Source of the DNA: Pelecanus crispus
Lineage: Eukaryota > Chordata > Aves > Pelecaniformes > Pelecanidae
Length of the DNA: 64,000 nucleotides
Assembly (NCBI RefSeq): GCF_030463565.1
Contig: NC_134659.1
Span: forward strand, 6,704,511 to 6,768,510
Reading direction: 5' to 3'
Positions 37,101-64,000 of the stretch are shown in pieces. The position numbers and the translations under genes were made by a program. Every line of letters begins with the position of its first letter. The stretch's first letter is position 1. The notes beneath the pieces were generated by a model. The model worked only from the letters and a program-made list of their open reading frames with translations, was not told where the DNA came from and ran no database searches.

Positions 37101-40100
37101 GGGTGACCCCGGGGCCGTGCCGGGCTGGGCTGTGCCATGCGGGGCTGGTTTCTTCCTCTTGCTTGGAGGCTGGGCAGAGGCTGCAGGGCTTCGGGGCTGG
37201 CTCTGCGCTAGCGGGGGGCATTGCTCGCTGGGGTGGGGGTGCTGGGCTGTGGGAGCCCCGCCGTGCAGCACGCTGGACTTGTCCCCATCGCATCTTGTCC
37301 CGGCTCCGCAGCAAGTGTCTCTGCTCCAGAGCTCAACCCAAGCGTGGGATTCTTGGCATTGTTGTTGGTTCAATAGCAGGTTTTTTTTTTCGGGGGACGA
37401 CAACCTGCAGGCTGCCCTGCCCCAGCACTGTGAGGTGCAATTTATGGGCACGAAGGACGGGTGCAGCGGCAAAGCCCGGGGTGTGGGTCAGCGCCGGAGG
37501 GGCTGGAGGGATGCAGGAGGCGGGAGCCTCGCCAGCGACTTCACGCTGGCACTTGAGGAAAGGGATATCCCAGTTTCTCTGGGTTACAGGTGCAGCTGGG
37601 AGCCTCCGAGGTGCTGCCCGAAGCGCAGGGGGAGGGAGCGTGTGCGGTTCGAGACGCTGAGTAAACAGGATGGCAGGTCAGGACGGTGCTGGGCGCCTGG
37701 GGCGTAAGGGTGTGTGTGTGCGTGCATGGGGAGCGCGGAGGTGGGGACGGGCGCTGGGAATGGCAGTGCCAGGAATGGCGATGCCCAGCGTGCCAGAGCT
37801 CCGCCGACAGGTCGGGGTGGCAATGGCATAGCAGCAGGTCTGGTCCAGTTTTGGGGTGCGGAGGGGATGGTCCCCAGCCGCTGCCGGGAGCGGAGCACGC
37901 GGCACCTGTGAGGATGTCGGCGATGGTGCTGCCGCCGGCGGCACCGAGCGATGCAGCAAACCCCGCGGCCGGGGGTTAAGCCAGCCTCTCCGCGAGGGCT
38001 CAGCCTAGGTAGGGCGACTTTTTAATATATCAGCACTTAATTAAAGCACGTTAACGGTTTTCAAATGCATTGACGCTTAGCGTAGGCCGAGGACCTAATA
38101 GCACCGGGAATGTGTTCGCCGGCTGTGGATTACCGTGGGGCTGCGGCTGGCGCTTGTGGGAAGCGCAGCTCTAACAAAGAGGCTTTCAGGAGCAGGTCAG
38201 GTGCGGGTTTTCCCTCTCCAGCCCCACGTGCCTCCCCCCACACCCCTCCTGCCCGGCGGATCCTGGGCAAAGGGGTGCCCCCGAAGCATCGGGGCGATGG
38301 GATGCAGCCGCGTGTGGGTGGGAGAGCCAGGGCCGGCGTGTCTAAGCGGGGTGAGGACTGGGTGCTGCGTGGGTCACCCCTTGCGTGGGGTGGGTGCCCG
38401 GAACGGGTGCCCCCTCGCCTCTCCCCACCCACCGCGGCGGCTGGCTCCTGCACCGTGCCAGCGCACCGCTCTCCTCCCTGGCATTTCACATCCCCCGGCC
38501 CTGTTCCTGCGTGTGCAGCTTTACTTTAATATTTATTTTTCAAGCAGATTCCTGCTATTTACTTAAATAACTGGTTCTCCAGCTGCAGGATGCACGGGGC
38601 AGCGGGGAATGGGGAGCAGGGGGCCGGGGGTGTATGGGCACCCTCCCGCGGCACTCTGCCTTATCCCAGCAACTGGCTCGGATTAGCTTTTCCTTCCCCT
38701 GCCCCTCCCCGTGCTCTCTTGGCCCATCTGGCTCTCTCCTCTTATTTATTGGTACATATTTTCCAGGCTCTGATTTGCCTCTTCGGCAAAGCTGCCGCTC
38801 TGCCCAGATTTGATCTCCTGATGATATCACAGGCTTTGCTCTGCAAGGGTCTAATTTGGTGCCCGGGATGCAGGCTTTCTTCCCTCGTATAAATATTGCC
38901 TTTCGGTCTTCTGTGTCTCTCCCGCTCTCCCTCCCTCCCTTTAATTAGACTTCTTACTGCATGGAACAGTTTGCAGTTATATATGGAAAACAGCCTACAC
39001 TTTCCCAGGAGCGGGGCATGTCGGGAAGGGAAACGGCAAGCAGCCGGCGCGCTCTCCCTGGGAGCGCGTGTGTTTTTCCTATCGCAGACACACTTTTGCC
39101 GGCTTTATTTTTTAACCCTTTGGGGTGGGGAGGGGGCTCACAGCCCCCCCTGGTTGCTCACTCTTCCCCTTTGTCTGGAAAAATCCCTTCTCTGCTTGGA
39201 CTTTTAAATGGGAAAATATGGATTTGCCACTGGCGTGGTCCAGCATGAGGGATACCTGCTAGCTGGGATCGGAGAAGTTACCTGGTGGCTGGCACGCCGT
39301 CCGTCTGGGATGTGATCCGGAGTGGGACCGCGCAGGAGCCCTCGGAGCTGGGACGGTTGGGAGCTGTGGGTGCCGAGCCCCCGGATCCAGGGGCACCCAT
39401 CCCGTCCCCCTTGCCCACGTGGCGAGGGCGGCAGGAGGGGCGTTTCTGTCCCCAGCTCTTTGCCGTGTCCCCAGGGCTGCTGCCAGCCTTGGGGTCAGGA
39501 TCAGAGCGTTGGGTCACCCCTCCTGCTGTCCCAGCCCGCTGCCGGCAGCTGCTGTGGGGCAGCTGGACTTGCTGGGGTTCCCCTCTGGTGCATCCACGCT
39601 TTGGGGGTCCCACTGCTCTCCGGGTGGGCCGTGCAACCCAGCAAGCCACCGACTGTCCCCGTGCTGTCAAACAAGCTCTGCTTCCCCTGCCTCAGCTTCC
39701 CTTGCTGTGAACGAGACGGGTATTTTTTTTTTTTTTTTTTAATTATTATTACTGCTAGTTTGGTTTTTGCATGGGCTTTTTTTCTTCACCGAGTGGGGCA
39801 GGAGGAAGCAGCTCATCGTGGTGCTCCGGCGGAGAAGGTTAGTGCTGCGCTCACCCAGATGCCTCCGTGGGTCGCGGGGTGCTGCGGGGTGCCCCGAGAC
39901 CCGAGGGCTCAGCCTCTCTTCCCGGCTTCCAGCAGAAACAGATGCTTCGCCCAGCCGCTGCTGGGAGGAAGTGACGAGACCTATTTTAAGCCCCCCGGGG
40001 ATCTTCAGGGTAGGAATCCCCCGTCCCTGTGTAATACTGCTAAAAATATCATGGCTGTACCCATGTGTCCTGGCTGACAGCTCTCTTGTTCTTTGGGTGT

Positions 40101-43100
40101 TTTGCTTGTGAGACTCCCTCGTGCTCTGTAGGTCGGTTCTTGCCTGTTGGTTTTTACTTTATTTTAAGCTAAGCTGTTCCTTCGCTTCCTGACCAGGGTG
40201 TGGAAAGGTGGGAGTCGGGACTGCCGGGCTCTCCTCCCTGCTTGGAGGCTGGGAGCGGGCTGATGCTGTGCTCAGCTGTGTTGTTGCCTCAGTTTCCCCA
40301 TCTGTGTAAGGTGAGGGATGTGCGGGGACCCAAGTCCTGTGCCCGCTGGAGCGCACCTGCCCCCGGTGCTCATGGGCTGCCCCATCCGATGGGCACCCAC
40401 GGGCACCGGAGCAGTGGGGATGGGTGAATGCAGCGGGGCTGGGCTGAGCTGCCTGGAGTATCCCTGCCTCTGCCCTTGCTCCCCTGAGCGGCACGGTGCT
40501 GGGCTGGCCGTGAGGGCTGCGGGTAAGCTGGGTCAGGCTCAGCTCTGCCTGAGCTCCTGCCAAAGCGCCAGCGTCCTCCAGCTGTGCCTCTGTCCCGGGA
40601 AGAGCTCGGGAGGCCTCTGGAGCAGCGAGCACCCATCCCTCGAGGCAGGGCTTTCGGCTCTCCCCTGTCTTGCTTTCTGCACAAGTCCTTGGTTTTAATC
40701 CCGTCCTCGTGGCCCGTGCCCTCTCCTTCAGGGGGGCGGCTGCTCCCAGCTGTGCTCCGTGCATCGGCACCGCTGCTGCCGGGGGCCGGCTGGGAGAGCC
40801 CCGGCATCCCTGTGCCACGCGGGAGCTGGGGGAAGCTGTGCAGGGACGGAGCGTCTGCCTGCGGATGGGATGAGGTCTGGGGTCCCCAGATGGGATCCCC
40901 CGGCTGCCTACCCGCCCCGACAGGATCGCCGGGTGTCATCTCCCTTCTGCAGCGGGGCACCGAGACTGACGCGCGTCCAGGTGTGCCGTGAAGCAGGAGG
41001 ATCCAGGCTGGTCTGAAAGCAGGGCTGGGACGTGACCATCGCTCGACGTCCGTCCCGGGAGCGGCACAGCCGGGGCAGTGGTGCTGCGGGAGGAGTTTGA
41101 GAGACGAAGCTGCTGCGGAGCCCCAGGCCTCATGTGCTGCCTTATTTCTGTCCTCAAGTCCTGCTGCCCTGTTTCAGCCGAATCCCAAAACTTTGCCTGC
41201 GTTGCTTTGGACTTGCTTGTTTGCCGTAGGCTGTAAAACGGCGCTAAGACAAGCCCAGGACCGGGTCTGTGGTGGGGCTGAAGTCCCGGAGGAGAGGTCG
41301 ACCCCTGCGAGTGGAGAGGCCGTGGGGTGCATGGGGGGCAGGCTGGTGGGAGCTGTCTGCCCTGGACCCCTCCCCACTGGGGCACTGCAAGACAGATTCA
41401 ACTGGAGGGGAAGGAAAAAAAAAAAAAGAGCTGGAGTGAAGAGTTGCCCAGTATGTGCCAGCTGATGCCTTATTGCCTGGCAGCGGGTGCCCGCTGTGCT
41501 CCATGAGGAACCTGTTTCCTGGTGCCGAGGGAGGGAGAAAGGGCGGATGAAACCTCTCGCCGGGGTCCAGCGCAGCCCCCCGGTCTGGCAGCACCGGGCG
41601 CCCTGGGGCTCTGCAACGCACCGGCTCATCCGGCACCGGCTTCCTCTGCCTCGGCGAGGTGCCCGGCACCGGTGGAGGGGCGGCGGGCGGGGATGCTGTG
41701 CCCCTCTGAAGGCCGGAGGCTGGAGGGCTGCAGGTATTTGCTGGTGCAGAAGAGGCTGGGGTTCGCTTTCTGCATACTTCTGCATTCCTTCGCCGGCTGT
41801 GCTACCTTGTAAAGCACAAAAGAATAATGAGAGGAGCTGGGGTGATTTAGTGCAGGCGCCGGGAGAGAAATACCAAGGCCTTAGATGGAAACATTCCCCT
41901 TGACAGCTCGCCTGGAGACTCCCTCCTTTTTCTTTTTTTTTCCACCCCCCTTGAAATTCCTGGGCCGCTGCACCCTGCAGCGCGGGGAAGCCCGGGGGCG
42001 CGGGCAGATTCCTGAGTCCCTGGCACAGGAGGCTCCGGTGGCTGCACCGGTGGCTTTCGCACGTGGATGCGTTATGCCAGGGCTCAGGCAGTGCGAGCCG
42101 GGGGCTGCCCTGGCCCCCGGGCTAGCAGCGGACTCGGGGCAGCAGGTTTTGGGGAGCCACATCACGGATCGCTGCATCCGTGCTTGTTCCATACGTCCGC
42201 AGCGTGCCCGGTGCTCTCCTGCCTCCAGCCTCTTCCCTGCCTTTCGCAAGAGGTAATTGCTGCCTTGGGCATGCAAAAAAACCCAACAGTTTTCCTACCT
42301 TCCTTAACAGGAGGAAAAATACCAGCAAAAATGGAGCTACAGCAGCCGTAATTAGCGGGCTGACGGCAGCTGCTCGTGTTCCCTGCGGAGTGGCCTGCAA
42401 CGGGAGAGGCACTTTTGGAGGAGGTTGCCTCTGCCTGCCTTTCACTTGTGCCTTCCCTGTAACCTTGGCCCCCGGTGCGTGTCTCGGAGTCGCCACCCTT
42501 CCTTTTGGTCCCCACAGCCGGGTGGGAGGCAGAAGAGGAGGAGGATGGCGCGACGGTGTGACGCTGCTCGGGGCAGGGTGATGCTCTGGTTTCTTCCCCA
42601 TCCATGGCGGCTTCAGTGCCGGCGTTCATGCATTGTGCACGCTGCGTGAGGATGAGCGTGCAAACCCGGCTGGGGGGCGGTGACAGCTTGTTCGGGGCCC
42701 GCGAGCCCTGACTTGCGCCCTTGCATGTCAGGGCATGTGCTGGCACATGCGCTGGCGGTCGCGGCGCACGCCACGCGCGCTCGCTGCGCTCTTGGCACCC
42801 GAGCGAGCGCTCGCCCCGCTCCCGTCGGCGGGGAAGCATGTGCCTCGGTGGAGGTGTGTGGGAGAAATACTACGGGCGCTGCCATCCGTGGGCTGGTGCA
42901 ATTCATGCTTCGGTGGCAGGGGAGGGCGGGGAGCTGGGGCTGGTGGCGGTGACATCTCTGGGGCCAGCAGCTCCTTCCCGCGCCTCTGACAGCGCGTGTC
43001 ACTCCGAGCCAGCGACCGCGTGCGACAGCGTTACACATTGCCTGTGGTAACCGGGTGCTTTTTGTGTGTACGTGTGTGTGTGTGTCCCCACCCTCGCGTC

Positions 43101-46100
43101 ACCTCCGGCGTCCCAGCTCGCAGACGGTGAGGTGCGTAGGAGTCGGTACCGCGTGGGAGTTCGGGAATTTTAACTTGCCGCGTTGCGGAGCTGCCGCTGC
43201 GCCTGTGGGGCCGGCGGTTTCCCCCCGTGGGGATGCGGGAGGAGAAGATGCTGCCTTTCCCGGGGTGCCGCCGCAGGGGCTGCCAGCGGGTTAGCATAGG
43301 AGAAGCCCTGAGCTCCTCCTGACCCCGCAGCGAATTTCCACTGGAGTTGGTGTCTCTGTAGCGAAAACGCTGGTTCCTGGGCTGCAGCATCAGCCCTGCG
43401 CTCCGGACTAGGTCGCTTCTGTACCGTGACTCGGTTTCCCCTGGCACGGTGCTGCTGCCGCCGAGCCCTGCCAGGGCCATGCGAGGCCCCAGCACTTCCT
43501 GGGTGTTTTGCTGGCTCCTTTCCCAGCTGCAGTGCCCTGCGGGGGGGCACGTTTAGTCCCCCCGCTCTTCCAAGATGAAGGCCGGGAGCTTCTTCCCCCG
43601 CTGCATTGCAAGGGAAGCGAGAGGGTCTTGCAGTCGTTGGGGTCTCCCCCCGCGGCAGGGTTTTGGCTCTTGCGTTTACCCATCCCCACGTGCGGCACCC
43701 TGGGGAGCAGCAGCTGTGGGCTGGGTGTCTCGGGGGGTTTCCCGCTGGTGGGCGCTGGGGTGGCCCCACTGGGGAGGGAAGCGCCACCGCCCCCTCCCCG
43801 GGTGCCACGCTGCCTGCCCCGAGGCAGCGCGCTCCACGAAGGAAGCGGATGCCGCGGTGGCAGGAGGCGCCGGCGAGGACGTAACGTTCCGTGGGCGACG
43901 CAGGTGCCTGCCCAGGGGAGCCCCGGCGGGGCACGATGCCCGGTCTCGACACCGGCGCCTGGGGGAAGGAGCAAGGAGAGGTGGACGCCAGCGTTACCGG
44001 GGGAAGAGGGACAGAGCCGGCTCCCTCGCTGCACGGGTGCTGGCGCAGGATGCTGTGGGTGGAGGACGTGCCTGGAGAATCTGTCCGGGGTGTTTCAGGC
44101 TGGTCTTGTTCCCCCTTGCCTCCTCCGCCGTCCCCTGCTCGGGACATGGCCCCTCTCCGTGGCGTCGGGGCGGAGGGTGCCGGTTCCCACACCCTGCCCT
44201 TTGCTGCTGGCTCTAACGGCCGCGATCCTGCACCTCCTCCCCGCTTGGCTGCGAGCGAGTGCTGGGGGAAGCGCTTGGTCCCGAGGGTGCAAATCCTCCC
44301 CAGGATGCACCAACGGGCTGCGGGCTGCGCCCCTGCTCCTCGGCAACCAGCCCTGGCTCTCCGGAGCGTGCGGTTTGCTGCCGTGAGTCATCGTCTCGAC
44401 TCTTTCCACCCATCTCTCTCCCGAGGGGATGATACCGAGGAGCCCGGTAGCTCTCCGGCTGTCTGCTCTGGGTGTCCTCCTCGGGACCCCGGCACGGGAA
44501 GGGTTAAGCGTACGGCCAGCGAGTGGGAAGGCTTGCCATGGGTGTTGCTGGGAACAAGCAAGCGTGCACGCTGCCATCTGCACATTGCGATTTGGTGAGT
44601 GTGCAGGGGAGGGGCCCCCCCGATCCCTGGCCCTAAGTTGGTGTTGTCACGGCCTGGGGACCGCTTCTTGCTCCGTGTCGCCCTGGGCATGTCGCTTCAG
44701 CTCGGCCCTGGCGACGGACCCCACCGGCGTGGGCAGTCGCGTGCCCCCCGCCCCACGCCTGCCAAGAGCAGCATCTGCCCAAGGCTCTCGTCTCTCTTGA
44801 AGCCAGGCAGGAGGTGTTGCGTGATGGTCCTGCTACAGACACCCCGGTCCGGGGAGCCCCACGTGCTCCCCGGCATCTCCCTGCACGCTTGCTCCTTCCC
44901 CGCTGCGAGGGGCTGCAGCGGCTGCCCGGCGGGGTCCCTTCCCCTCCCGAAACACCCTCCACCAGCAGCAGTGCTTAACACGGCTCTCCCGGTGATTTTC
45001 TTGGCAGATGCAGCCACTCCGGTGGCTTTTCAGCTCCGTCTCCCGTTAGGGCATCGCTCCCACGTGGAACCACGGCTCGCAGCAGCCGACGGCGGGTGCT
45101 GAGCGATGGTGGGGATGGTGCAGTGGGAAGGAGAGCCGGGAGAGCTGCACAGTCTCTCCCAGGACGCTTCCCAGCGAGCAGGCAGTGAAAGGTGCTTCAG
45201 GCCCATTTTTCTGGTTTAATTGGCTATTTTGGATTTTGGAGCCTGTGTGCCCGTCTGGAGAGTCGGTCTGTCCGTGTGGCTGTGCTCCGGGGCTCAGCAC
45301 AGCCTCTCTGCTGGGGATGGACCTCAGCTTTTAATTTCCAAAGAGAAAAAGCTTAAACCCAGGCCAGGAAGGGTAATTTCAGGGTCTGGCTTTTTTTTTT
45401 TTTTTTTTTTCTTCTCCCTACTTGACAACATAAACAGCATCCCTGACAGCTTTACATTGAGTTTGCCATGGCAACCTACGGCAGCGGAGTGTTTCCAGCA
45501 CCCCGTCCCCAAAGCAGGAGAGGGGACGAAGCCCGGCGGGTGCTGCCCAAGGGGCAGGACGGTCCCGGCGCAAGGGACAGCGTGTGGGGCTGGGGTGCGG
45601 GCGGGCTCTGTACCGATGCCGCTGGGCAGGTGCTTGGGGAAGGTGATAAACTTGGATCCAAACGGCCTGAGGTTTGCTCAGTGGGCCTGATCCTGCCTGA
45701 CCGAGCCGCCTTGCTGGCCTGGGTGTGCGGCTCTGGGCAGGGTGGCTGGCGTCGCTGTTCCTCAGCGCGGTGCTGTGTGCCCTGGGCGGTGGGCGACGTC
45801 CAGGCTGGAGCGAGATGCGCGGGGAGCTGAACTGGGGTGCAGGCTTACCCCTCCTTCACAGGTTAAAAAAAAAAAACAAAAAAGCAAACACCTGAGCGTG
45901 GTCAGGGCTTGCTCCATCTCCGTTCCTCGGCCGGGGGGGTGCTCACGCCTGCCTGCCGGGGGCCGGCCCGAGTGCACCGAGCGGAGCCGGGAGGATTCGT
46001 GCTGTGCCCAGGCTGGCGTGTGCCGGGCTGCTGCCGTGGGCTGCGCCGCTGGCATCGCAGCGGGACCGCCTGTGGCTTGGTTGAAGGCGTCACATGTGAC

Positions 46101-49027
46101 AGGTCCAGCTCATTTTTTTTTTTCTTCTTCTTTTTTTTTCCTCCTTGTCCCTCTCTGAGCAGCTCACTTTCCTCTCCCCCATGCTTAAAAGCCAGCGGGT
46201 CTCTCTCCTCGTGCCAGCGGCCGCTCCGCCGCCCAGGGCGGGCGCACGCAGAGGGCTGCTCCGGTGCTGGCCTGCGGCCGCTCTTCCCAGCCAGGACAGA
46301 GGTGTAATGCAGCCATTTATTATTCTGGGCAGGTTTGTCTGCAGCACTGCATCGGCTTCACCGCTCCTCGCCAGCCCTTCCTTCCTTCCCGGAGCGCACA
46401 CACTCCATCCCCCTGCTCGCACCCCGGCCCACGGGTTGAGAGGGTCCGCGTCCTTCGCCACTGCCACCCCCAAACTCCTCGTCTGCAGCTCCCCTTGTCC
46501 GGCTCGGGGATGCGATGTGGGAGGTGACGCAGCAGTGCCAGCGGCTCGGGGGTCCCGTGCAGCCGGTCCCGTGCAGGGCAGTCGGGCTCCAGCTCCGGCT
46601 CTCCCACCCGGGCTGTGTTTCCTTGCCCTGCGCGCCGAGGGGACCCTTGGGGAGCACTTCTCCCTCTCCAGTGCCCAGGGGCTCTGGAAAGGAATTATTG
46701 GAGTTAGGCAGAGCCTGCTGAACGCTGCCGGAGTCATTAGTCGCTCGTCAGAGCGCTAGCTGTTAGGGCAGCCTGGGCGCCACTCTCCTTGCCCGGCACC
46801 GATCCTGCCCGGCCGAGGAGCGCGGGAGCCTGCGCTGTGCCGGCGGGTGGGGCAGAGGCAGCCCAGGAACGGGTCTGGCCCCAAACTGGGGCTGGAGGAG
46901 GATGCTCGAAGCAGACGGCTGGAGCCTTCCCCCGCCGCGGTCCCTCCTTTCTTCTCGAGGAGCCTCGTGGCTGGGCACGGGCCGGTGGTGATCCGTGTGC
47001 CCCGTGGGCCCCTTCGGGGTAATTACGGACTAGGCCGTTAACAATATTAATTAACTGTCTGCCTCTTAACCTCTGAGCTCTCCTCAGAAGATGTTAGTTG
47101 CTATGAAAGAGGCAAAAATTAGTGTGTTGAGGTGGGGGGAATTATCTTTTTTTTTTTTTTTTTCCTCTTGATCAGCAGGAGTCTGCTTAATTGGACCGGC
47201 CGTCTTCTACCTCCCGCTGCCTGCAGCTTTCGTGCCTTTAAATGATAGATGAGCTCAGCTCCGCGAGGAGCCGTGGGGTGACCATGGGCAAGGGTGCCGG
47301 TGCTCCAGCGGGTGCTGGTGATCTCCGCTGTATGGGGCAGCCGCAGCGCTCTGCCCTGAGGGTGCAAGTTTGGGTGCCCCGGGAGCCCCAGTGCTGGGGG
47401 GGGGAGCACGTCCCTGCGCTCCCCCCGTCCCTGCGCTCCCCCGTCCCTGCCTGCGGCTGCTGGGCAGGAGCCTCCCGTGGTGGTGGCATCGCTGCTGGCC
47501 CCGAGGTTTGCTTGGTGCCTGTTGCATCCTGATAACGCCGGCAGCCGCCCTGGGCGTTGCTGGGGAGCTGCTCGCAGGGCCCAGGCCCTGGGTCGGGTGT
47601 GCAGGGTGGGGTTTGCTTTTTGGGGGCCTTGCTGGCCCAAGGGTTGCAAAGCCGGCGTGACCGGGGCTGGAATCGGGGTCATTTGCTGTGGGGTGGTGCT
47701 GGGACGGCCCCATGATGGTCTGGTGCCCGTCTGTTGGGTTTGCGAGGGCCGGTGCATCCCGTGTGCTCCCGGGACGCAGCGTTTTCCCTCCTTGCTCCCG
47801 TTCTCATCTGGCTGCTTGGCTGCTCTGGCCGTTCTGCCACCTCCGGACCTCTGCCTCAGTGCTGCCTTAGTGGCCATTCCCCTTCCGTTATTCATTTATA
47901 TCGCTCTAGGAAAGGCTATTTTCTCGCCATAAAGAGCCTCCCTTGCAGGCTCTTTGCCTCTGTCGTGCTGGAGAGGTGTCTGGGAGCGTCGCTGCTGGCA
48001 TCTGAGCTCGGGAGTGGAGCCAGAGGGTGCCTGGGGCGGGAGAAAGCCCCTTCCCCCTCCGGCCTGTGCTGCTCCGCCTGCTCCCTCCGTGTCCCTCGCT
48101 GTCCCTAGCACCCGTCCCCTCCGCCTGGGATGCCAGCGGGGGACCCCAGACCCCCAGGGAAGGGGGAGCTGCGGGATGCTCGTGGTCCCTGCCTAGCTGC
48201 AGCGCTCGGGGTTGAAGCGGTTTTGGGGCTCGCCCGCCCTCGCTGGCAGGGCTGGGGTGTAACCTGGCTGGCAGCAGTTCGGGGGCCGAGCCCGAGAGCC
48301 CGCTCGCTGCCTTGGAGGGAACGGCGCGAGAGCGTGCACGCAGAGTCCAGAGGAATTCCCGAGACATGGCCTGAAAGGGCGTCATTAATGCGAGAGCTTC
48401 TTCATTCTACAGACACATGTGGGTTTTAGTCGCTTCTCCGGCTCCTGCTAAATCTCTCTGCTGATTACAAGTTTTCTGGGGGCTGCGAGCCCCTTTCCGC
48501 CGGTGCTGGCTAGCTCGACAGCTTGCTTCTGCTTACCTGTTGGCAGTGTGGTAAGCCGGTGCTCCCGCCCCGGGACAGCAGCCTGCGGAGGAAGCAGCTG
48601 TTTTCCACTGCCGAGATGTATTTTTAAACCAAACTGAATGGGAGCGTTTTTTTTTTTTTGGGCAGGGCAGCTGGGGGTTGAGCGAAGAACCACCTGGGCG
48701 CCCTTCCTGCCCGGCCCTGCACGCTGCCGGAGCTGCCGCCGCCGGTTTTCCCTGCGGCGTGGCCGAGCGCCTGTGAAATGCCCCGGTCCGTGCCGAGCCC
48801 ATCTGAGCTCCCTCTAAAGTCAACTTCTGCTCATCCAGATTTTTTGGTCAAATCGTGCTGACCCCTGGGGCCAGGTGAACAAGCCGGCGCATCCAAACCC
48901 ACGTTATTTCTGGCCGGCGCCCACCCTCAGGTGCCGTTGCACCCACTCACCCGTCCCGTGGGGTGCGTGCGTTTATTAGCAGACCTCCTAATGCCGGTAT
49001 TTTTGTTTCCCATCCTTGTTTTTGCAG

Positions 49028-49283
49028 CTCCAGTTGCTGTGGTATCCAGGGAGCCCTCCTCCTTCTGCGGGAGATGCACGCTGGTCGTTGCTAAGGTCGC
49101 CTCCGCGGTAACATGCACATCCTGTTTACACCTTTATCCGGAGAAGTTGGGCTCGGTTAGAGGCACCCGCTTCACCCGGGCAGCCCCCAGGGAAGGAGCC
49201 GCACCGAGCATCCCCCCGCCGGACCCTCGAGGGAGGGTGCTGCAGGAGCCGCGAGCCGGCATCGCCGCCGCCGCGCCGGCAAG
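49028..49283 (+). other. ATP2B4: 5' untranslated part of ATP2B4 exon 2
   Basis: A textbook acceptor (T/C-rich tract from about 49000, ending TTTTTGCAG) places the exon start at 49028. A branch-point-like CTAAT sits at 48988-48992, about 36 nt upstream. The 256 nt before the initiator ATG at 49284 become GC-rich near the start codon, with several GCCGCC-like triplets. Two upstream ATGs occur in this stretch, at 49074 and 49113, both out of frame with the pump and both soon followed by stops (TAA at 49092, TAG at 49158). An alternative acceptor (CACCCTCAG) ends near 48930 but has a weaker pyrimidine tract. Confidence 0.75.

Positions 49284-64000
<14,717 letters not shown>

Larger units (their letters stand above)
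27322..49027 (+). other. ATP2B4: Candidate ATP2B4 intron 1 (about 21.7 kb)
   Basis: If exon 1 is correctly placed, this whole stretch is intron 1. The first kilobase is extremely GC-rich with C- and G-homopolymers, and no recognised exon occurs within it. It holds A- or T-runs near 28192-28209, 39723-39740, 45391-45410 and 47147-47163. It also contains an inverted repeat at 31095-31132, AT-rich islands near 38010-38105 and 47030-47140, and AGATAAG-type GATA motifs on the minus strand at 28508-28514 and 33595-33601. Confidence 0.45.

Noticed and set aside
43170..44386. 340-codon minus and 292-codon plus open frames
   Set aside because: Mutually overlapping frames in GC-rich candidate intron 1 without recognisable motifs.

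Overview
The window is vertebrate nuclear DNA and looks avian. It carries two 5'-truncated CR1 retrotransposon ends of the bird type. It is GC-rich, with long G/C homopolymers, and the one recognisable gene has small introns, as on bird microchromosomes. There is no bacterial or viral gene organisation. Almost all of the long open frames are stop-poor artefacts of GC-rich non-coding DNA.

Layout. Positions 1 to about 26,430 are intergenic or unassigned. No coding exon is recognised there; the region holds two CR1 fragments (1049-1215 plus, 20901-21176 minus), a 16-bp minisatellite, simple repeats and several AT-rich TAAT-containing islands. At 26,432-27,075 lies an irregular GC-rich minisatellite. 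It directly abuts a CpG-dense segment with a GC box and a consensus splice donor (27,322), read here as the probable promoter and non-coding first exon of ATP2B4. A large candidate first intron follows (27,322-49,027), with homopolymers and possible regulatory islands.

From 49,028 to the end of the window is ATP2B4, the plasma-membrane calcium pump PMCA4, on the plus strand. Fourteen consecutive coding exons were assembled by hand. All junctions obey GT-AG, the phases match, and there is no frameshift or stop. They encode residues 1-804: the N-terminus, TM1-TM4, the actuator domain, the acidic/basic linker with alternative splice site A, the phosphorylation site Asp466, the nucleotide-binding domain and the TGDGTND hinge motif. 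TM5-TM10, the calmodulin-binding tail and the polyadenylation site lie beyond position 64,000. The isoform call (PMCA4 rather than 1, 2 or 3) rests on the MTN-type N-terminus, the [11 protein letters not shown] linker and the [14 protein letters not shown] stretch, compared with remembered family sequences.

The most useful points for follow-up are the 36-nt in-frame cassette exon at splice site A, candidate upstream ORFs in the inferred 5' leader, the minisatellite against the promoter, and several possible conserved regulatory islands. No wholly novel gene system was found.
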